Positions 26,011 to 39,190 of a DNA stretch of 64,000 nucleotides are shown here, in pieces; within the stretch, counting starts at the first letter, position 1, and every line of letters starts with the position of its first letter. A model generated the notes under the pieces. It made no database searches, had not been told where the DNA came from, and saw nothing but the letters and a program-made list of their open reading frames with translations. The DNA comes from Lineus longissimus (taxonomy: Eukaryota; Nemertea; Pilidiophora; Heteronemertea; Lineidae), in the NCBI RefSeq assembly GCF_910592395.1, contig NC_088323.1, forward strand, positions 2,604,001 to 2,668,000. The letters are read 5' to 3'. The position numbers and the translations under genes were made by a program.

Positions 26011-26586
26011 CTAAAAATAGAAAGAGAGAACCAGGTTGAAGTTTTTTTTAAAAGTTTTTGGACAAAAGTATTTATACATATAGTTTGTTGCTGATGATCA
26101 GGCGTTTATTTCAAAGTCAACCATCTGCCTGAAAGAAAGTAAGACATAGCTCCATATTTTGAAACGTTTGATATCTTTATAACATTTTAGAAATTCACAT
26201 ATCCTTTTCCATATGGACAGTTGAATGGGATGATGCAGGACAAAATACAAACATTTCAGCTTTAGAGTAATTATGGAATGGGTCTGAAAAGAGCTTCTAG
26301 CGTTAACGTCCCTTTGATCGTGAGTGACTGAATGTACATAGAGGCTAGACCAGCGGGTCACCAGACTATTTATCCACCGTGACATATCAGTCACGAAGTT
26401 ATGGTGAACGAATTATGAAATTGATGAAGCCTTAAAGTGCGTGTGAATATTACAGACCAAAATGCCACCGCTTCGAGAAAATAGGAAGATGGGGTCTGAA
26501 TAGAAGAATATATTTAACTTGATTTGATCTGATAACGCAAGCTTTGTACAGTTGCTCGGTTCGCGATACAGCTATCAGGCTGATCT
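26011..26586. other. Presumed 5' intron of bursicon alpha, no other feature
   Basis: If the acceptor at 26011 is used, this is intron. The open frame at 26098-26394 (-) has no recognisable motif. Confidence 0.35.
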
Positions 26587-26778
26587 AAAAAGGTATTATT
26601 AAGTAACTTAAAGAAAACATATTCATTATGCTTGACCAAAAAAGGTATTATTCAGTAACTTAAAAAAAACCCTATTCATTATGCCTCACCAAAAAAGGTA
26701 TTATTCAGTAACTTAAAAACAACCCTATTCATTATGCCTGACCAAAAAAGGTATTATTCAGTAACTTACAAAAAACCT
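26587..26778. repeat. 53-bp tandem repeat, about 3.6 copies
   Basis: Units begin aaaaaaggtattattcagta at 26638, 26691 and 26744, exactly 53 bp apart. A slightly diverged first unit starts at 26587, and the last is truncated. Copies differ by a few substitutions in the A-rich middle and in cattatgcctgacc. There is no coding potential. Confidence 0.9.
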
Positions 26779-28040
26779 ATAATGCAATTAAATATCACAT
26801 CTATATCAATAGTGCATTTGATGATAGGCTGAAACAAAACTGGACCGAATTGGCTCAGCTGGGCAAGCCATTTCCCATTTCCTGACTGCCAAATTTGCTG
26901 TTAGAATAGATGACGACGAGACCGTGGTTCATTGTCACACTACTTCCACAAAGGCTGTTACGTTTTTGCGCTTACAAGCATATACTCAACGTTATCTCCT
27001 TATGACATCGTTCTGTGGTCCTTTTCACCATGCTTTATTCTCATCACAACTAATTGCCAGGATATTTAAGAAAAATGATTTCGTTAAGACGCAAGTCAAG
27101 ACATTCAGGTCCAAAAAAATTATTTCCGCTCCGTAGAAAAATCTTAGCCGAAGCGACTGGCAACTCTGGCTTGTTCCTATTCAGAGGCAAAATGAGTATT
27201 GGGGCTAGATTTGTTTGGTCAAGACGCGGTTGGCAAATACCTTTTTCTCTCTTCTCTTACTTGTGACTTCCCTCTATTCAGCGAGCTGTTTCTTTTTGAC
27301 ACGCCTAAGTTAAGGTTATCATCAATCAGACTTGGATTTTTGTGCTTTTTGGGAAACCGATTAGGGTTTTTCAGCCAACACTTATATGCACCCCGTAGAG
27401 ATTTTCAGGAAAATTTAAAAACTTTGGAGCCACCACAAGTTCAAAAACAATTGACATTTTCAGACTCGATTTAACTGTTGCTCTCACATTTTGACTTCTT
27501 TATGCTTACGAACGTATTGTTTCAGTACGAAAATGACATAGAAGATCATTAAACCAGTATTTGTAAAACTTGAAGAAATTCTATGATTTTTGAGAAACTT
27601 TCAAAAGTTTGGGACGTTTTCAAACGCCACCCGATGTACTGATATATCCCGTGAGCTTGATTGTGTATGGTATGACATTTATAAGTAATAACAGATATCC
27701 GATCTTGACAGAGAATTGCTAAGGTAATGCTAATTGTTCTTTTGTATAAGGTGTAACTGCTTAAGGGTGTAGGAAGGTGAGAGTTTGTACTGGCATGGTC
27801 TAAATGAACACAATAGAACCAGATTATATATAGTGAATATGTGTGCGCGCATACATCATATTTGGTAATGATTTCTAAAGATCGGCTTCGTGCTTACAAA
27901 ATACTAGAAATGTAGATGTTTGCTTTAACAAGAGGAAACATAACGTAGATAATGGGGTAGTAAAGAAATTTTGTTAAATTGCCCCACTGATTACAATGTA
28001 TAATACACTGTGCCTCATTTTCGCAACCATTAACCGCCTT

Positions 28041-28060
28041 GGGGGGGGGGGGGGGGGGGG
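28041..28060. repeat. Homopolymer run of 20 G
   Basis: Twenty consecutive G residues follow accgcctt. This could form a G-quadruplex on the plus strand. The length may be unreliable because such runs are prone to sequencing slippage. Confidence 0.9.
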
Positions 28061-31000
28061 AAGGTATTGAAGTATTAAAGAAGGCAGAAACAAAAATCAC
28101 ATTTCGATGTAGTTGGGGGCGTTTTTGGATAAGAGTTGACTTCGAATTAGAATTATCGGTTTAAGAACTTGACACCAAGCTGAAGGTAGTGGTGGCATCA
28201 TCCAACACCGCCAGGGTTTTGATTCGATCTGTTGGCCTGTTAATTGCGTTGTCGCCTGTGAACGCCGATTTCGGCGAGATGTAGAGTCAATCGCAAGCTA
28301 CCCAATGACATTTTTCTCATGTGCTGCGTTATTTTGCACGTCGTAGAAAGAGGAGCCTCGACGAGCTTTTCGTCTTATTCGAAGAACGAATGTAACATTC
28401 AAAATGACTATCCTGCAACACCTGAATATCAACTTTTCAGCTTTTCGATATTGTAAATAATTTGTCCACTGGTATCGGGGTATAGAAGAACAGGACCGGT
28501 TTACCTCTTGCAGTGACTCTTATAGCACTGATTGAACCGTGTAGTTAATCGGGGTGGTGTGTAGGACCTGTCAGCTACATAAATCGAAAAAAGTGATGTG
28601 CTAAAGAAAGAAATAGTTGAGGTAGTGGCATTGCTTTTTACACTAGCATTCGTATCTAATAGATAACGGATACACCTAATATGCAACGTATTGTCTTGAG
28701 GTCTTTTGAACAAGGGTAATTAGACACGTTTGATGGTCCTGGGAAAAGGATTCAGGTACTTCATCTCACGTATTACCTTCGTTTTGTATTACGTTTTATG
28801 TGGTGCATAAGGTTACTGTTGTAGATTCAGAAGGTACACCGCTAACAGGTCTCAATTGACTGCAGTTCAGAATTTGAGTTCAAACCCGCTATATTTTTCT
28901 GTTTTTCTTTTCGCAACGCTTCTCTGTGTGACGTGTCTCTTCAACTTGATGCTCATGCGCGGTAAGGTGGGCCAGTTGATAGGAGTCCATCAACAAGTGC
29001 AATTCGTCGTTTGGTGGCGGGACATTTGTAGATTAAACTTGACCACTGGGGTTTCGTACATGGATGTCAGCTTTAATGTGCCTTTTGCCACTCTTGACAC
29101 AATCGAAAGAAAGAAACACTTAAAACCAAACGCCTACGAGCGAGAACATGCCTTTGACGTAGTGCTTTGCGTGAGGGTGTGAAAATATCAAGTCAGTGTG
29201 CAAGTAAGATGTACACATTCATGTATCATAGTTTAGACGTATGCGGTAGTGAGAGTGCAATGCTAGGGTCTCATTTTAACCATATTTTGTAATATACATG
29301 ACGTCTTGGAGGTGTCTCGGTTTTGAGTGTAGAAAGCAAAGCGACACATCTCTATTTCTCTTTTTTCCGTACCACATCAGAGCTCGACGAAACCTTAAGA
29401 GATCGTTATCAGTTATCACCGATTACAGATAAATAGCCTCTGATGCTGATAGCGTTAAATTATTAGAGGCTGTGTTTATTAAACTGTGTGTTTAGAATAT
29501 GATGTGATGTGCAATTCCAGCTCATTAAATTGTAATGTCGGGATACAAACGATGTCTTGAAACGCGAGCAAATGAACAATAATGAAAACTAATTCGCAAG
29601 CGTTTATTGATTCTCAAGATTCGCAAAAAGCCGAAAGATTTGTTTGATGACGGCAGGGTACATTTTCCAGAGGGTACTTGTTAAGGAGTATCATCCAGGT
29701 TCAAACGAAGCTCTTTACCTTTCTCAAAAAAAATATAACACTAACACTAGTGTCACATTTGCATCATAGTAGTGTTACATATTATCACGTTTTCATCATT
29801 GCAGTGTAACATATTAACTTAAAGACTGTAACAGACTGTCCTAACTACGCAATTCCCCGTCCAACCTTCTCATCAAAAAGTTTATTCTTCACGTAGCAAC
29901 CCCAATGATTTAGGAGCCGAAGGTAACCCCAGGGCTGGGGAAGTCTTAATGGTTAGGTATGGCGCTATCACCCGCAGAGGAAAGACGTCATGATACCTAA
30001 GTGTTTCCTGGTCCCATACTGCCTCATATAATACTCATTGTTATTAACGACATAATTTACGTTCGTATGGTTGGCCAGAGCTGGTCAACGTTACAGTTTT
30101 GGAACATAGAGTATAGATTATGCTATTGAGAGATCATGACTGTCCACAAAAAATTATATTTTCGTTTGCTCGGGTGTTTACTGCTTAACGTTTGTCCTAG
30201 GCATAGACCGAGAATGATACGTCTACTCTCAGTAAAAGCTTCAAGAAATTATGTAATCATGTAATGTACACTTTCGATCATGACGTCAAACCACTAGGAG
30301 GCAAGATGTTGAACTTATAGATGCCGTGGTAACGAGGTCAATAATTAAAATGAAAACGGCATTATATAACTCTTATGTATTATGTATTTTGGTATCGAAT
30401 TGTAAGTTGATGACGTTAACAGCCAATCTGCCTGCTTTCTTAGGTCGCTGGAGAAAATATCTGATAGGTAAGCCTGGATAACTTTTAGATTTTTCAATTT
30501 TTTTGTCTCGATGGCCCAAAATGTTAAAAGAGACAGAGTGTGAAATCCATGCCTATCTTCTTTTCCAAAGTTTCCCTTTCCTGTCATAATCAAAAGGGTA
30601 ACTCAAACTCCCACTTTTTATGATGAGTACGTCGCCCTATCCCCAGGCGGTGATCTTGTCTGAAGATGGATGTGAAACGGGATGCTTAAGTTTTGCACAT
30701 GACAAGATATTTTAGGAGCAAGCGTACTTCCCTTCATATTTGCAACTAGAAGACTGCTTTGTACACTTTACTACATTGTACGTCATTTAATGACGTCCTG
30801 GTGGCCGCTGTTAACTTAAGCATTCCTCGGCCGGATTATTGTGGCTTCCCCACTATTTGCTGAACCATCTAGCCCACCGAAAGGACTTCCGTAGCGGTAA
30901 CGAAATGCACTGTACACTTTTACATCACCTATACATTTTATTTGCTTAATAGTCGGGTAAAACACTGCGTACAGGTCTGAATAATGGTTAGATCAACGTT

Positions 31001-32874
31001 CTGGGTCCCTTTGGGGAAGAGGTTAACAATAAAATGGGAGGGACCCATGTGGAAAGTCTAGATAGGATTCTTATAAGATTCTTATAGTTGGCCTGAGATT
31101 TTAGCTAAGAGCTCATCTGCGAATCTTCCAAAAACCTTGTAACGAATATACATGCACATGTTCTCGAAACTTTATCAAATTTTTATTCAATTTCGAGTAA
31201 ATTTGTGCATGTACGTTCATTGCGAGATGATTGCACGGTTCTAAGTTAAGATATTTAGTTAAGACTTTAGCTAAGAATCTTACAAGACTGCTGAAACGGA
31301 TGAACATGTTCATGTATACGAAACGAAAGTCTTAATTTGGAAGATGTTAACTTAGACGGCTCGTAGCCCCGGGCCAACCGCGGTAAATCCGAATATCCTT
31401 TCAGACGTGAACAAAAGGTTGGAATATACCAATTCGTCAAACATAACAGCAAAAACACCGGTGCTCAGTGCCTCAGCTTCTGCTATTTTTCTTGCCTTGG
31501 CATGATATCGAAAATATTCTTTTTCCCATGAGTCTCATCAAAAGGATGTGTGACAACGTGTTATTCACCGCAAATAAGTACAATGCAATACAATGCTACA
31601 CCGAGCAAGCAAATATCTATCACTCCTTTGCTATTTAGAGAAAGGAAGAATTATCATTCTGTCTTTAAGCGATGAGGTGTTAAACTTCAATATTTTACTT
31701 TCACCAAAGCGTGGTATTAGGTGCTCAGTTCTGTTTGGTTTAGCATGGCATATGGATGCAAACTAGAGTTGCCTTTAGGGCAGTAAATATACGAAGCTGC
31801 GCTTCGACGGGTCAACACTCGCATGACCTTCAACAAAGCCTGAACTAAACGGGATAACAAACCAATTTAAAAAGGGTACTAAAAATGGGACAGTACCATT
31901 TTATGCTCTGACGATAACTTTTAACGTGAACTGATAGAAGAGGTTTTTGTTGACGAGCATGCTTTTATACTTTTTTACTATTACGTTCTGATAAGAATTT
32001 AGACATTCAAAGATTGTAGAAGGAATACCACAGCATACTGCCTGGTACCATCTTTTCACATAAATGACTATAAGATAATTCAGCTCAACATCAATGTATT
32101 GCTATTGCGACTATTGGTCACGTACTTATTGATTCTTGTTGCATGCATATATCAGTCGGGTATCAGTATTTATCAGTATCATTTAAGAAAAATAGCCTAC
32201 TTTGTAAAAAAGGATTAGGGTTATTCGAAGTCATTCACCGTTGATGTCACGTTGACCTTTCTCATATAGCTCGGAGTCAACCTCTGTCCCCTAGCTACTT
32301 CGTTTTCTCAGAACTTTCGTACTTCTCGATGGTCAACTCTTAAGTGGTCCATTAAGAATGTATAGCTTTGACCTAACGCGGTTCGAATCGCACCGAGAAT
32401 TCAAAATACCACCCTTGCCTCCCCGCGACTGATTGTCATGATGTTTGACTGATAATAAGTGCGTCGTCCGTGCGATTAACATTGTCTCCATGTGGAATAA
32501 ACATGAGCCGCCTTCATATAAGTTTGATTTGAAGACATGGTTACGAATGATCAACGTTGGCAGAATAGACAGATTGGATAGCAACTGAATGACATTCAAG
32601 AACCCTCTGCAAGATGAAACTATGCCTGCCTAATTTCGTGGACTGGATATACATGTTCATATTCATACTTCCGAAACGAATTCTGACTTTTTATTCTCTC
32701 GACATAAAAAACATGAGAAGCTTGCGTGGACTCTATCTCTCTCGCCAAAGTCGGACCACTAGGCCAATAAACCCAATTGGCGCCTAACCGTAGTGGCACG
32801 CAGGATACGCTCATCCCGCCTTGGAGGAGGATTACTCCTAGGAGAATGACCCCTCCAAGTGCAGAGCGAACGCT

Positions 32875-32896
32875 GAAGAAGAAGAAGAAGAAGAAG
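32875..32896. repeat. GAA trinucleotide microsatellite
   Basis: About seven uninterrupted GAA units lie next to a small hairpin (cttggagg at about 32820 pairing with cctccaag at about 32851). Confidence 0.9.
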
Positions 32897-35716
32897 GACC
32901 CAGTTTGTCGTTAAAAACATTATAATACAGATTTTGTTTTCTTTCAAATGCTGCGAAAAGTGCCGTTGACATTTCAAAGTTGGTTGGTCCCAGAAAAACC
33001 TGTTGTGCTAGTAAATGTTGATAATGTCAAAGACGACCGATTACTCCACAGCCGATTTGATTTTTTTACAAAATTGTTTCGAAATTGAACTTGAGTCTAT
33101 TATTGCTTCGAACTAAAAGAAAAACGATGACAGCCGATCAGAGTTCAGTAATGATTCTTACGTGTCAACTTGGAATGAAATGATTAAATCACGTCTCAAC
33201 TTGCATCCATCAGTCACAATATCAATTTCATTTGTTTCGTCTAGTTGATTATGGTAATTGTCAATTTCGTTGAGTTTCATTTAAGTTATAGCATCTGGAT
33301 TTTTCGTTAATTGCTATTTGTTTTCATTAACCAGGCAGGTTTCGCCACAATCCTTCGTCGAAGTATGAAGTACAAATGTCGTTTAAATCATTAGGTTCTG
33401 CGCGGAATCATCATTTACGCCTCACTCGTAAATCGGCGTTCATATATATGTAGTTAGTAGCTTGGTGAATCAGGGAGCTCTTCAAAAACCTTTTACCAAC
33501 GTTTCGGATTAAAAATAATCATGAAATCATTTTTGTGATGGCAACACACATTCAGTCCGCAGGACCTTTCTTTTTAGCCATGCAAATACTCAACAAGACT
33601 CTTTAGCTTTCGAAATGATAATCGTTATTTCCTGTTTTTTTTCAATAATCGGCCTGGGTGACCCACAAAATGACATCAGATGAAAGCATACAGCACACTA
33701 TTAATATAAATGGGTTGCAAGGGACAGATTCCTCGGAGTTTGTCGTATGTATAATCTTCAGCCATCACAAATTGGTTTATCTGATTTACCTAATATCTGA
33801 ATGCGTCGGCGTAAAGATTGCCTTCGGGGTAATTCAACACTCCCACTAATGTACAATTTAATTGGCATTGCGATCAAATGCCAAGTTATGGTTAATATGA
33901 TAATGATATCCCCAAGCTCCCCAGTGCAACCGTCGCTAGAGATAGTCTTCTCCGATACTATTGTGGCTAGATGCAATCGAGATTGGACTGTATGAAACTA
34001 AGCAGGTAAATTGAAATGACTTTCACCGATTGAAAAGTGATTCCAATCACAGACGAACCCATTCCTGTGAAAACCTCTCATTCCAGTCAAATTTCATATT
34101 TAAACCTATTGAAACCACACTACTCTCTTTAAGACAGTTTGGCCAAACCATGCACATTGGATTTATCCTCAGTGAGGCCTAGATACGAGTGGGGTTTGTT
34201 TTGAGACAAAATACCGAGCACAAGGCTAGGCCTGTACTCATTAAACATCAAGGTAATGGGCAAAATAACGTAGTGTTTGGCTGCGAAGAAATTATTTCAA
34301 ATTACGCCAATTTGTCCGGCAAGGAATCGCGAACAGCGAGCTGCCAACAATTCGGGTGACAAACCTCTCGAATCTCGCTCCAAATTGATGACTATGTTCA
34401 TGCTTTGCAGACACCACGGTGGGCGTAGGTGGATCGGGTATTTTTGTACGGAAATAGCTAGATACTGCTGTGGCCAAATGTACAGCATAAAAAAACACTT
34501 TCATTATTTTTTTATAAAACTATATGCGATATCTCATTAAACCTTACCAAATGTTAACTGGTGTCAGTTGTCAAACTACACCGTGAAACGCCAAAGAAAG
34601 AACTCGACGAGCATAAGCGACGTTCTATTTTGAATATTACTTGATAATAAAACAAGTAGGTACTGTGAATAAAGTCACCTACCTTTACAAACAATCTCCT
34701 AAAATGTTAGTTGTACGACACGCTCTCACTGATCCTGCTTGTTTTCCTGTCAGACTGACGTATCCTGATCTATGCTCTACAAACACCTCATTACGAACCA
34801 TTGGAAATATAAAGTGCGTGCACTGTCATGACAAGACGGAACAGTTGCCAAGACGAGTAATATACATAGGCCAACGCGAAGATGTGACGCTCCAATCTTG
34901 CGACTGATGAAATCAAAGCGCTCGAAAACGCGTGCGTAGACCTGACGCCTCCGGATGTTAGAGCTTACGCCCTTGCAACCAGCTAGCTGCAGTTGTCCGT
35001 CGCTCCAAATGCTCCGCGGCACGCTCGAGCCCTTGATCTATCGTGACAGCAAAACGGAGACAAGTCGACGGAACTAGCCTTCCTGACCAAACGTCATTCC
35101 CATTTTAACGTGGCGCTATTCGGACTAGGAAATCTATAAAGAGTAATTCAGACTAATGCGATTTGTACTAGAAGTCAGTGCATTTACATAATATTCCCGA
35201 CTTTACATTCTCTTCTAGCTTTACCAATGTTGCACCCACGCAAAGGGCGGCCTATCCCATGCGCGATGGATACAAGCAAACCTGTTGATTCCTGAGCGAG
35301 GCGAATGATGTCACGATGGCGAATGTGACTTGTTTGTCTCATCTGGTGCACCTGTGGTCGCTGCTGACAGGTATAAATATTTTGGTATTACATGATGTCA
35401 CTCGCGAGAACTAAATATTATTGTAATGGCAGAGTTACCTGAAATGCCCCTTCTCTTATTCATTCTCAGTGACATGATGCCCAGCATGAAGTTGGTTCCG
35501 TGTTCCATTGATATTTCTTATCACAGATTCTCAACCAAATAACTTCCTCCCAATTTCGATTGGAGAGCTAAAGTTGGTAATCTATTAGAAGGGCCTGAGG
35601 AATGAATAACTATCAATGTTATCGTCAACCATAACAATTGGGATTAAGTAATTTAGAATCGGAAATTAGTAGAATCGGGAATAAGGAATATTAAATAAGT
35701 GACAACTTTATTTCGG

Positions 35717-35800
35717 TGACGTCATAATGTGGTTGAAGCGCGTTGGCACAGCTGAAACGCAAGGGAAGATCGTGGGTTCGAATTACGGGCAGTGCCACCC
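35717..35800 (+). repeat. tRNA-derived SINE-like fragment
   Basis: Sequence resembling a polymerase III box A (ttggcacagctga, near 35743) is followed by a box B-like ggttcgaatta at 35775, inside the phrase gatcgtgggttcgaatt that is typical of tRNA-derived SINEs. The spacing between boxes is about 31 bp, too short for an intact tRNA, so an internal deletion is likely. It is preceded by TGACGTCATAATG, which also occurs at 45200. Confidence 0.4.
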
Positions 35801-36998
35801 GTATCATCAACTGGACTGTCGATCGGCAACTGAGAGCACAACTAGCGCAACTTCCTGTTACAGAAAATAGTATAAATGCTGAGGAAGGGGAGGGGGGGTA
35901 AAGGTTTGAGAATAGTGAACAACTTGTTTTTAAAGGAAGAAGATAATGTTAAAATGAATTAATTGTTAACCAATTCACTTGAAACCATTCAGTGATCAAG
36001 GGATAAGTTTTATTCGGAATTTATTTCATGGCGAGGGCAAGATACGCATCTTTAACGAGCTTAGTCTGCGTCAAGGATCAAAGACGATGATAAACTGTTT
36101 GATTATTCAAAGAAGAGCAGTAGAATTTAGAAGACCAAGAAACGTACACAATCGGATTAAAACAGTTAGAAACATCCCACATATAATTATTGTATTTATC
36201 GACAATTCTTATATATAGACCATCATGAGAAAACCAACATAAGATAAAACAAATATGCCACAGACGCTTAGTAGACAACAAGAGGCTTTTAATGAAACCT
36301 TTTAAACAATTCCTAGCAATTCATTTCCGGCTTTATCTGTGTATCCCCCAAAAAAAGATTCATTAACCTTGTTCTGGATGAAATTACATTATAAATTATT
36401 TTGCCATTAAATATAAATAAAGTATATACGTGCCTGTACGTAAATTAATTGGCACCAGAAATATATCACAGAAAGAAAAGCACTGAGTCCTTCTGAAAGG
36501 TGGGACCCGACTTAAATTTTTTTCGAATAAAAACACACAAGTAGTTCGTTCGTCCGGCTTATGCTTTCATGAGAGAGTGAATAAAAGTCGGCAAGAAATG
36601 GCCAATGTTTAGAGAATATTGTCTGTTAATGCCCATGGCTTATACGTTTGTTTGGCAGTCTGAGTATAAATGGTATAGGAGTGGTGGGTTCATATTGAAA
36701 AGGTCAACAACCAATGCAGAACATCATTGCGAGACAGATCAAGGGAAATGTGGTGGATGTGTACGGTTTGTAGACCGCTGTAACTAATGAGAAAGAAATA
36801 TCAATATAATTGACATGTCATGTAAAACATGTAAAAAGCGCAATTTTTGAATGGCCATTGTAAGGTGCTCAGAACCCATCATTCGGCTTTGATAAAATCC
36901 CTTCTTTGAGAGCGTGACCAAAAATAGGAGATTGGCGATAAATTTACATTTGAAGATGAGTTCAGTGTGATTTATATCCATATTTACTTGCACTTAGA

Positions 36999-37010
36999 CC
37001 CCCCCCCCCC
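36999..37010. repeat. C homopolymer run
   Basis: Twelve consecutive C residues in otherwise AT-rich intergenic DNA. Nothing else is attached to it. Confidence 0.85.
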
Positions 37011-38941
37011 AGGCCAACTCGGGAATTACATATGAACAAATGTTACGAGCAATATTTTGGATTTGCCGAGCGGGTGTGACACTTGGGTACGGAATGACTC
37101 TAACTTAATTTTAACCCTAACGAATTCGCAAGGAATAAACAGACGGCCTCTTCATCACTTCGAAATCAGTGTAGGAGGTGCTGCACGTGTACATCACTGG
37201 GGCCTAGAGAGTTAAGGATGATTGTACTTAAATGGTGAATTAGAATGCCTAAACACGCTTATAGAAATGTATACTCGGTGCGTAAATACAAATTGAGGTA
37301 TAAACGTTTCCCCCGACGTAATTCATAACGTTAAATAAATTGGATTATGCCTATAATGATTTGTGTCAGTTTTCCAAAATTGCTAGCCTGGTAATGCGCC
37401 ATGGATTTTAAAGCGAGGACGAATGTATGGCTCGCTAACAAGTGCGCACACAATAGTGATGACGTAACGTAATCCATTGTATTCATTGTCGGTTCTCTGC
37501 CAATGGGCAAGGTGAACACAGTCATATCTGCGTGGTCGATCCTATGTATAAGTGGTAGACCTTTTACAGGACTGGTATGCATATACATGAATTTCCGAAC
37601 TTTGTGTGGCACATTGGATCCGATCTTCTTGTCCGTGCATGGTTTTGTGGGGCGTGTGATATCAATGATATCGAAGGTTTTAGTGTCGATTTGCGTCAAT
37701 GAATCATGGATGTACGTGAGAAGCGGAGTTGTCCCCGTAAATCTTAGTGATATATTGAACATTGCTTGATTATTCTGAAGAATCTTGATGATATATAAAA
37801 AATGAGGCTTGTCGGAGTGCTTTTTGGTAGATATGGATATCATGTTAAAGGACATGTGCGATTGCTAACTCCATGTGTGGCAATGCTTTTCGGTTTATAT
37901 TCTAGATTGAAGTGATTCTAGCTGAGGTGTTCATTTGCCAATCTGAGGAGCTGCTAGCTAGTCTCTACATTACATGCCGGAATATTCGTACGAATGTAAT
38001 AATGGTACATAACATGTGCAATTGCTTATAGTATGGTTTTAAGGGCGTCTTTAAGGTCATTGCGGCAGTAACGCAGTCTCTGGTGGTTGATATCTATTTT
38101 TCTCGTCAATTAAAAAAAAATCCATATTGAAAAGAAGAAACAAAAAAACAAAACAACGTATTTGAATAAATATATTTATTCTTTGACACAAAAAAGAGTA
38201 TTCTTTTTTCCTCTACCCTTTCTCCCATACCCCTCTCTTTCAAATCTCACGTCATTTCACGTATACATTAAAGCCTTCACCATGCGTATGTTATACCAAA
38301 GTTCACGTAAAATTAGTCAGCAACGTATATCAGGGTCACGTACAACACAAGTGTTAATTTGTATTTACTTTGTCAATTGTGAGTGTTACTTTTCAGGAAA
38401 ACGATATGAAGCATTTTCTCAAACACTTCGGTACTTATTAGCATGTTCATGTACTGAAGTTACCTTAGGAAGGGAAGGGTACACGTACACAGAGACAATA
38501 CCATTTTCCTTTTTAACGTAAAAGCAATGCGTCTTATTTGTTCATTCATTTTGCCATCATGCTTCCTATCAGTAATTCTGCCATATCTTGTCATGAAGGC
38601 ATCAATAAAACTTATCCTGACTGAAGGCGTGTTCTCAGCAGTTATAGCATCACGTTAACATCGCAAGAAGGCCACTGTCCCGCTCGTTCTCGTACTCACA
38701 TTCATCAAATGCTAAACCAAAGTTGTTATCATTGTCAAATCCTGAAATACATTTTAGCATAGTCAATGAGGAATCTATTACAACTAGTTATGGTTAACAT
38801 AATTTGTTCTGCAGCAATACGGATACTATAGCATGTTCACTGATTCTGAGTGTCGACACAAATGTCTAAAGAAATGCATTTCAAGCGATATTGCACAATT
38901 TCCGTTTAATAAGAGTCTCTCTCTCTTCCAGTTGCTTCCCC

Positions 38942-38947
38942 TTTATT
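38942..38947 (-). terminator. pburs: Candidate polyadenylation signal of bursicon beta
   Basis: The plus strand reads tttatt, that is AATAAA on the minus strand, about 94 nt beyond the bursicon beta stop codon. The position is typical for a short 3'UTR. Another AATAAA (38175-38180) lies much farther away. Confidence 0.45.
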
Positions 38948-39040
38948 CGAAATTTACGAATTCATGTATCACATACTGCGTCACTTCTCTCTCTAAACGT
39001 CACTTCCGCTCAAAACACCTCCTAGCTTTACAATCGTCCA

Positions 39041-39190
39041 TTAAATGGCGCAGTCGTAGCAAGCACATTCTGCAGGCTCTTTGATGAGGAAGTTTGCAGT
39101 TTGCCCGCTTATTCGTTTACTTCCGTCGAAGCATTCGTGTAAAGTTACCAGTTTGCTTCTCAGGCTCCCTTCTCTGCAGCACTGGCAGCT
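39041..39190 (-). CDS. pburs: Bursicon beta coding exon 2
   Basis: It opens at the acceptor tgtttttcag|AGC in phase 0 and encodes 49 residues from SCQCCREG to CACYDCAI, then TAA. It carries the remaining seven cysteines, including the CxCC and CxCxxC motifs of the family. Confidence 0.93.
   Translation of the reverse strand, partial: SCQCCREGSLRSKLVTLHECFDGSKRISGQTANFLIKEPAECACYDCAI

Larger units (their letters stand above)
26779..38941. other. Intergenic region between the bursicon genes
   Basis: No coding exon with a recognisable product was found. It contains a 20-nt G run (28041-28060), a GAA microsatellite (32875-32896), a tRNA-like SINE fragment near 35.75 kb and a 12-nt C run (36999-37010). 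A relatively CpG-rich patch at about 34.88-35.06 kb has an open minus-strand frame without a recognised domain. The frame at 37331-37855 (-) is long for this DNA but shows no family resemblance. Upstream regulatory sequence for bursicon alpha probably lies in the lower half. Confidence 0.4.

Noticed and set aside
28856-29182. 108-residue plus-strand frame with a hydrophobic start
   Set aside because: It has no ATG at its beginning, no supported acceptor and no recognisable family.
34777-35022. Minus-strand frame in a CpG-rich patch between the bursicon genes
   Set aside because: It is open and has donor-like sites, but shows no recognisable product and no supported exon boundaries.
35730-35805. 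Functional tRNA gene
   Set aside because: The box A to box B spacing is about 31 bp and no paired acceptor stem is visible, so a SINE fragment fits better.
37331-37855. 174-residue minus-strand frame
   Set aside because: Length alone is not enough. There is no domain, and the plus strand is also open over much of it.
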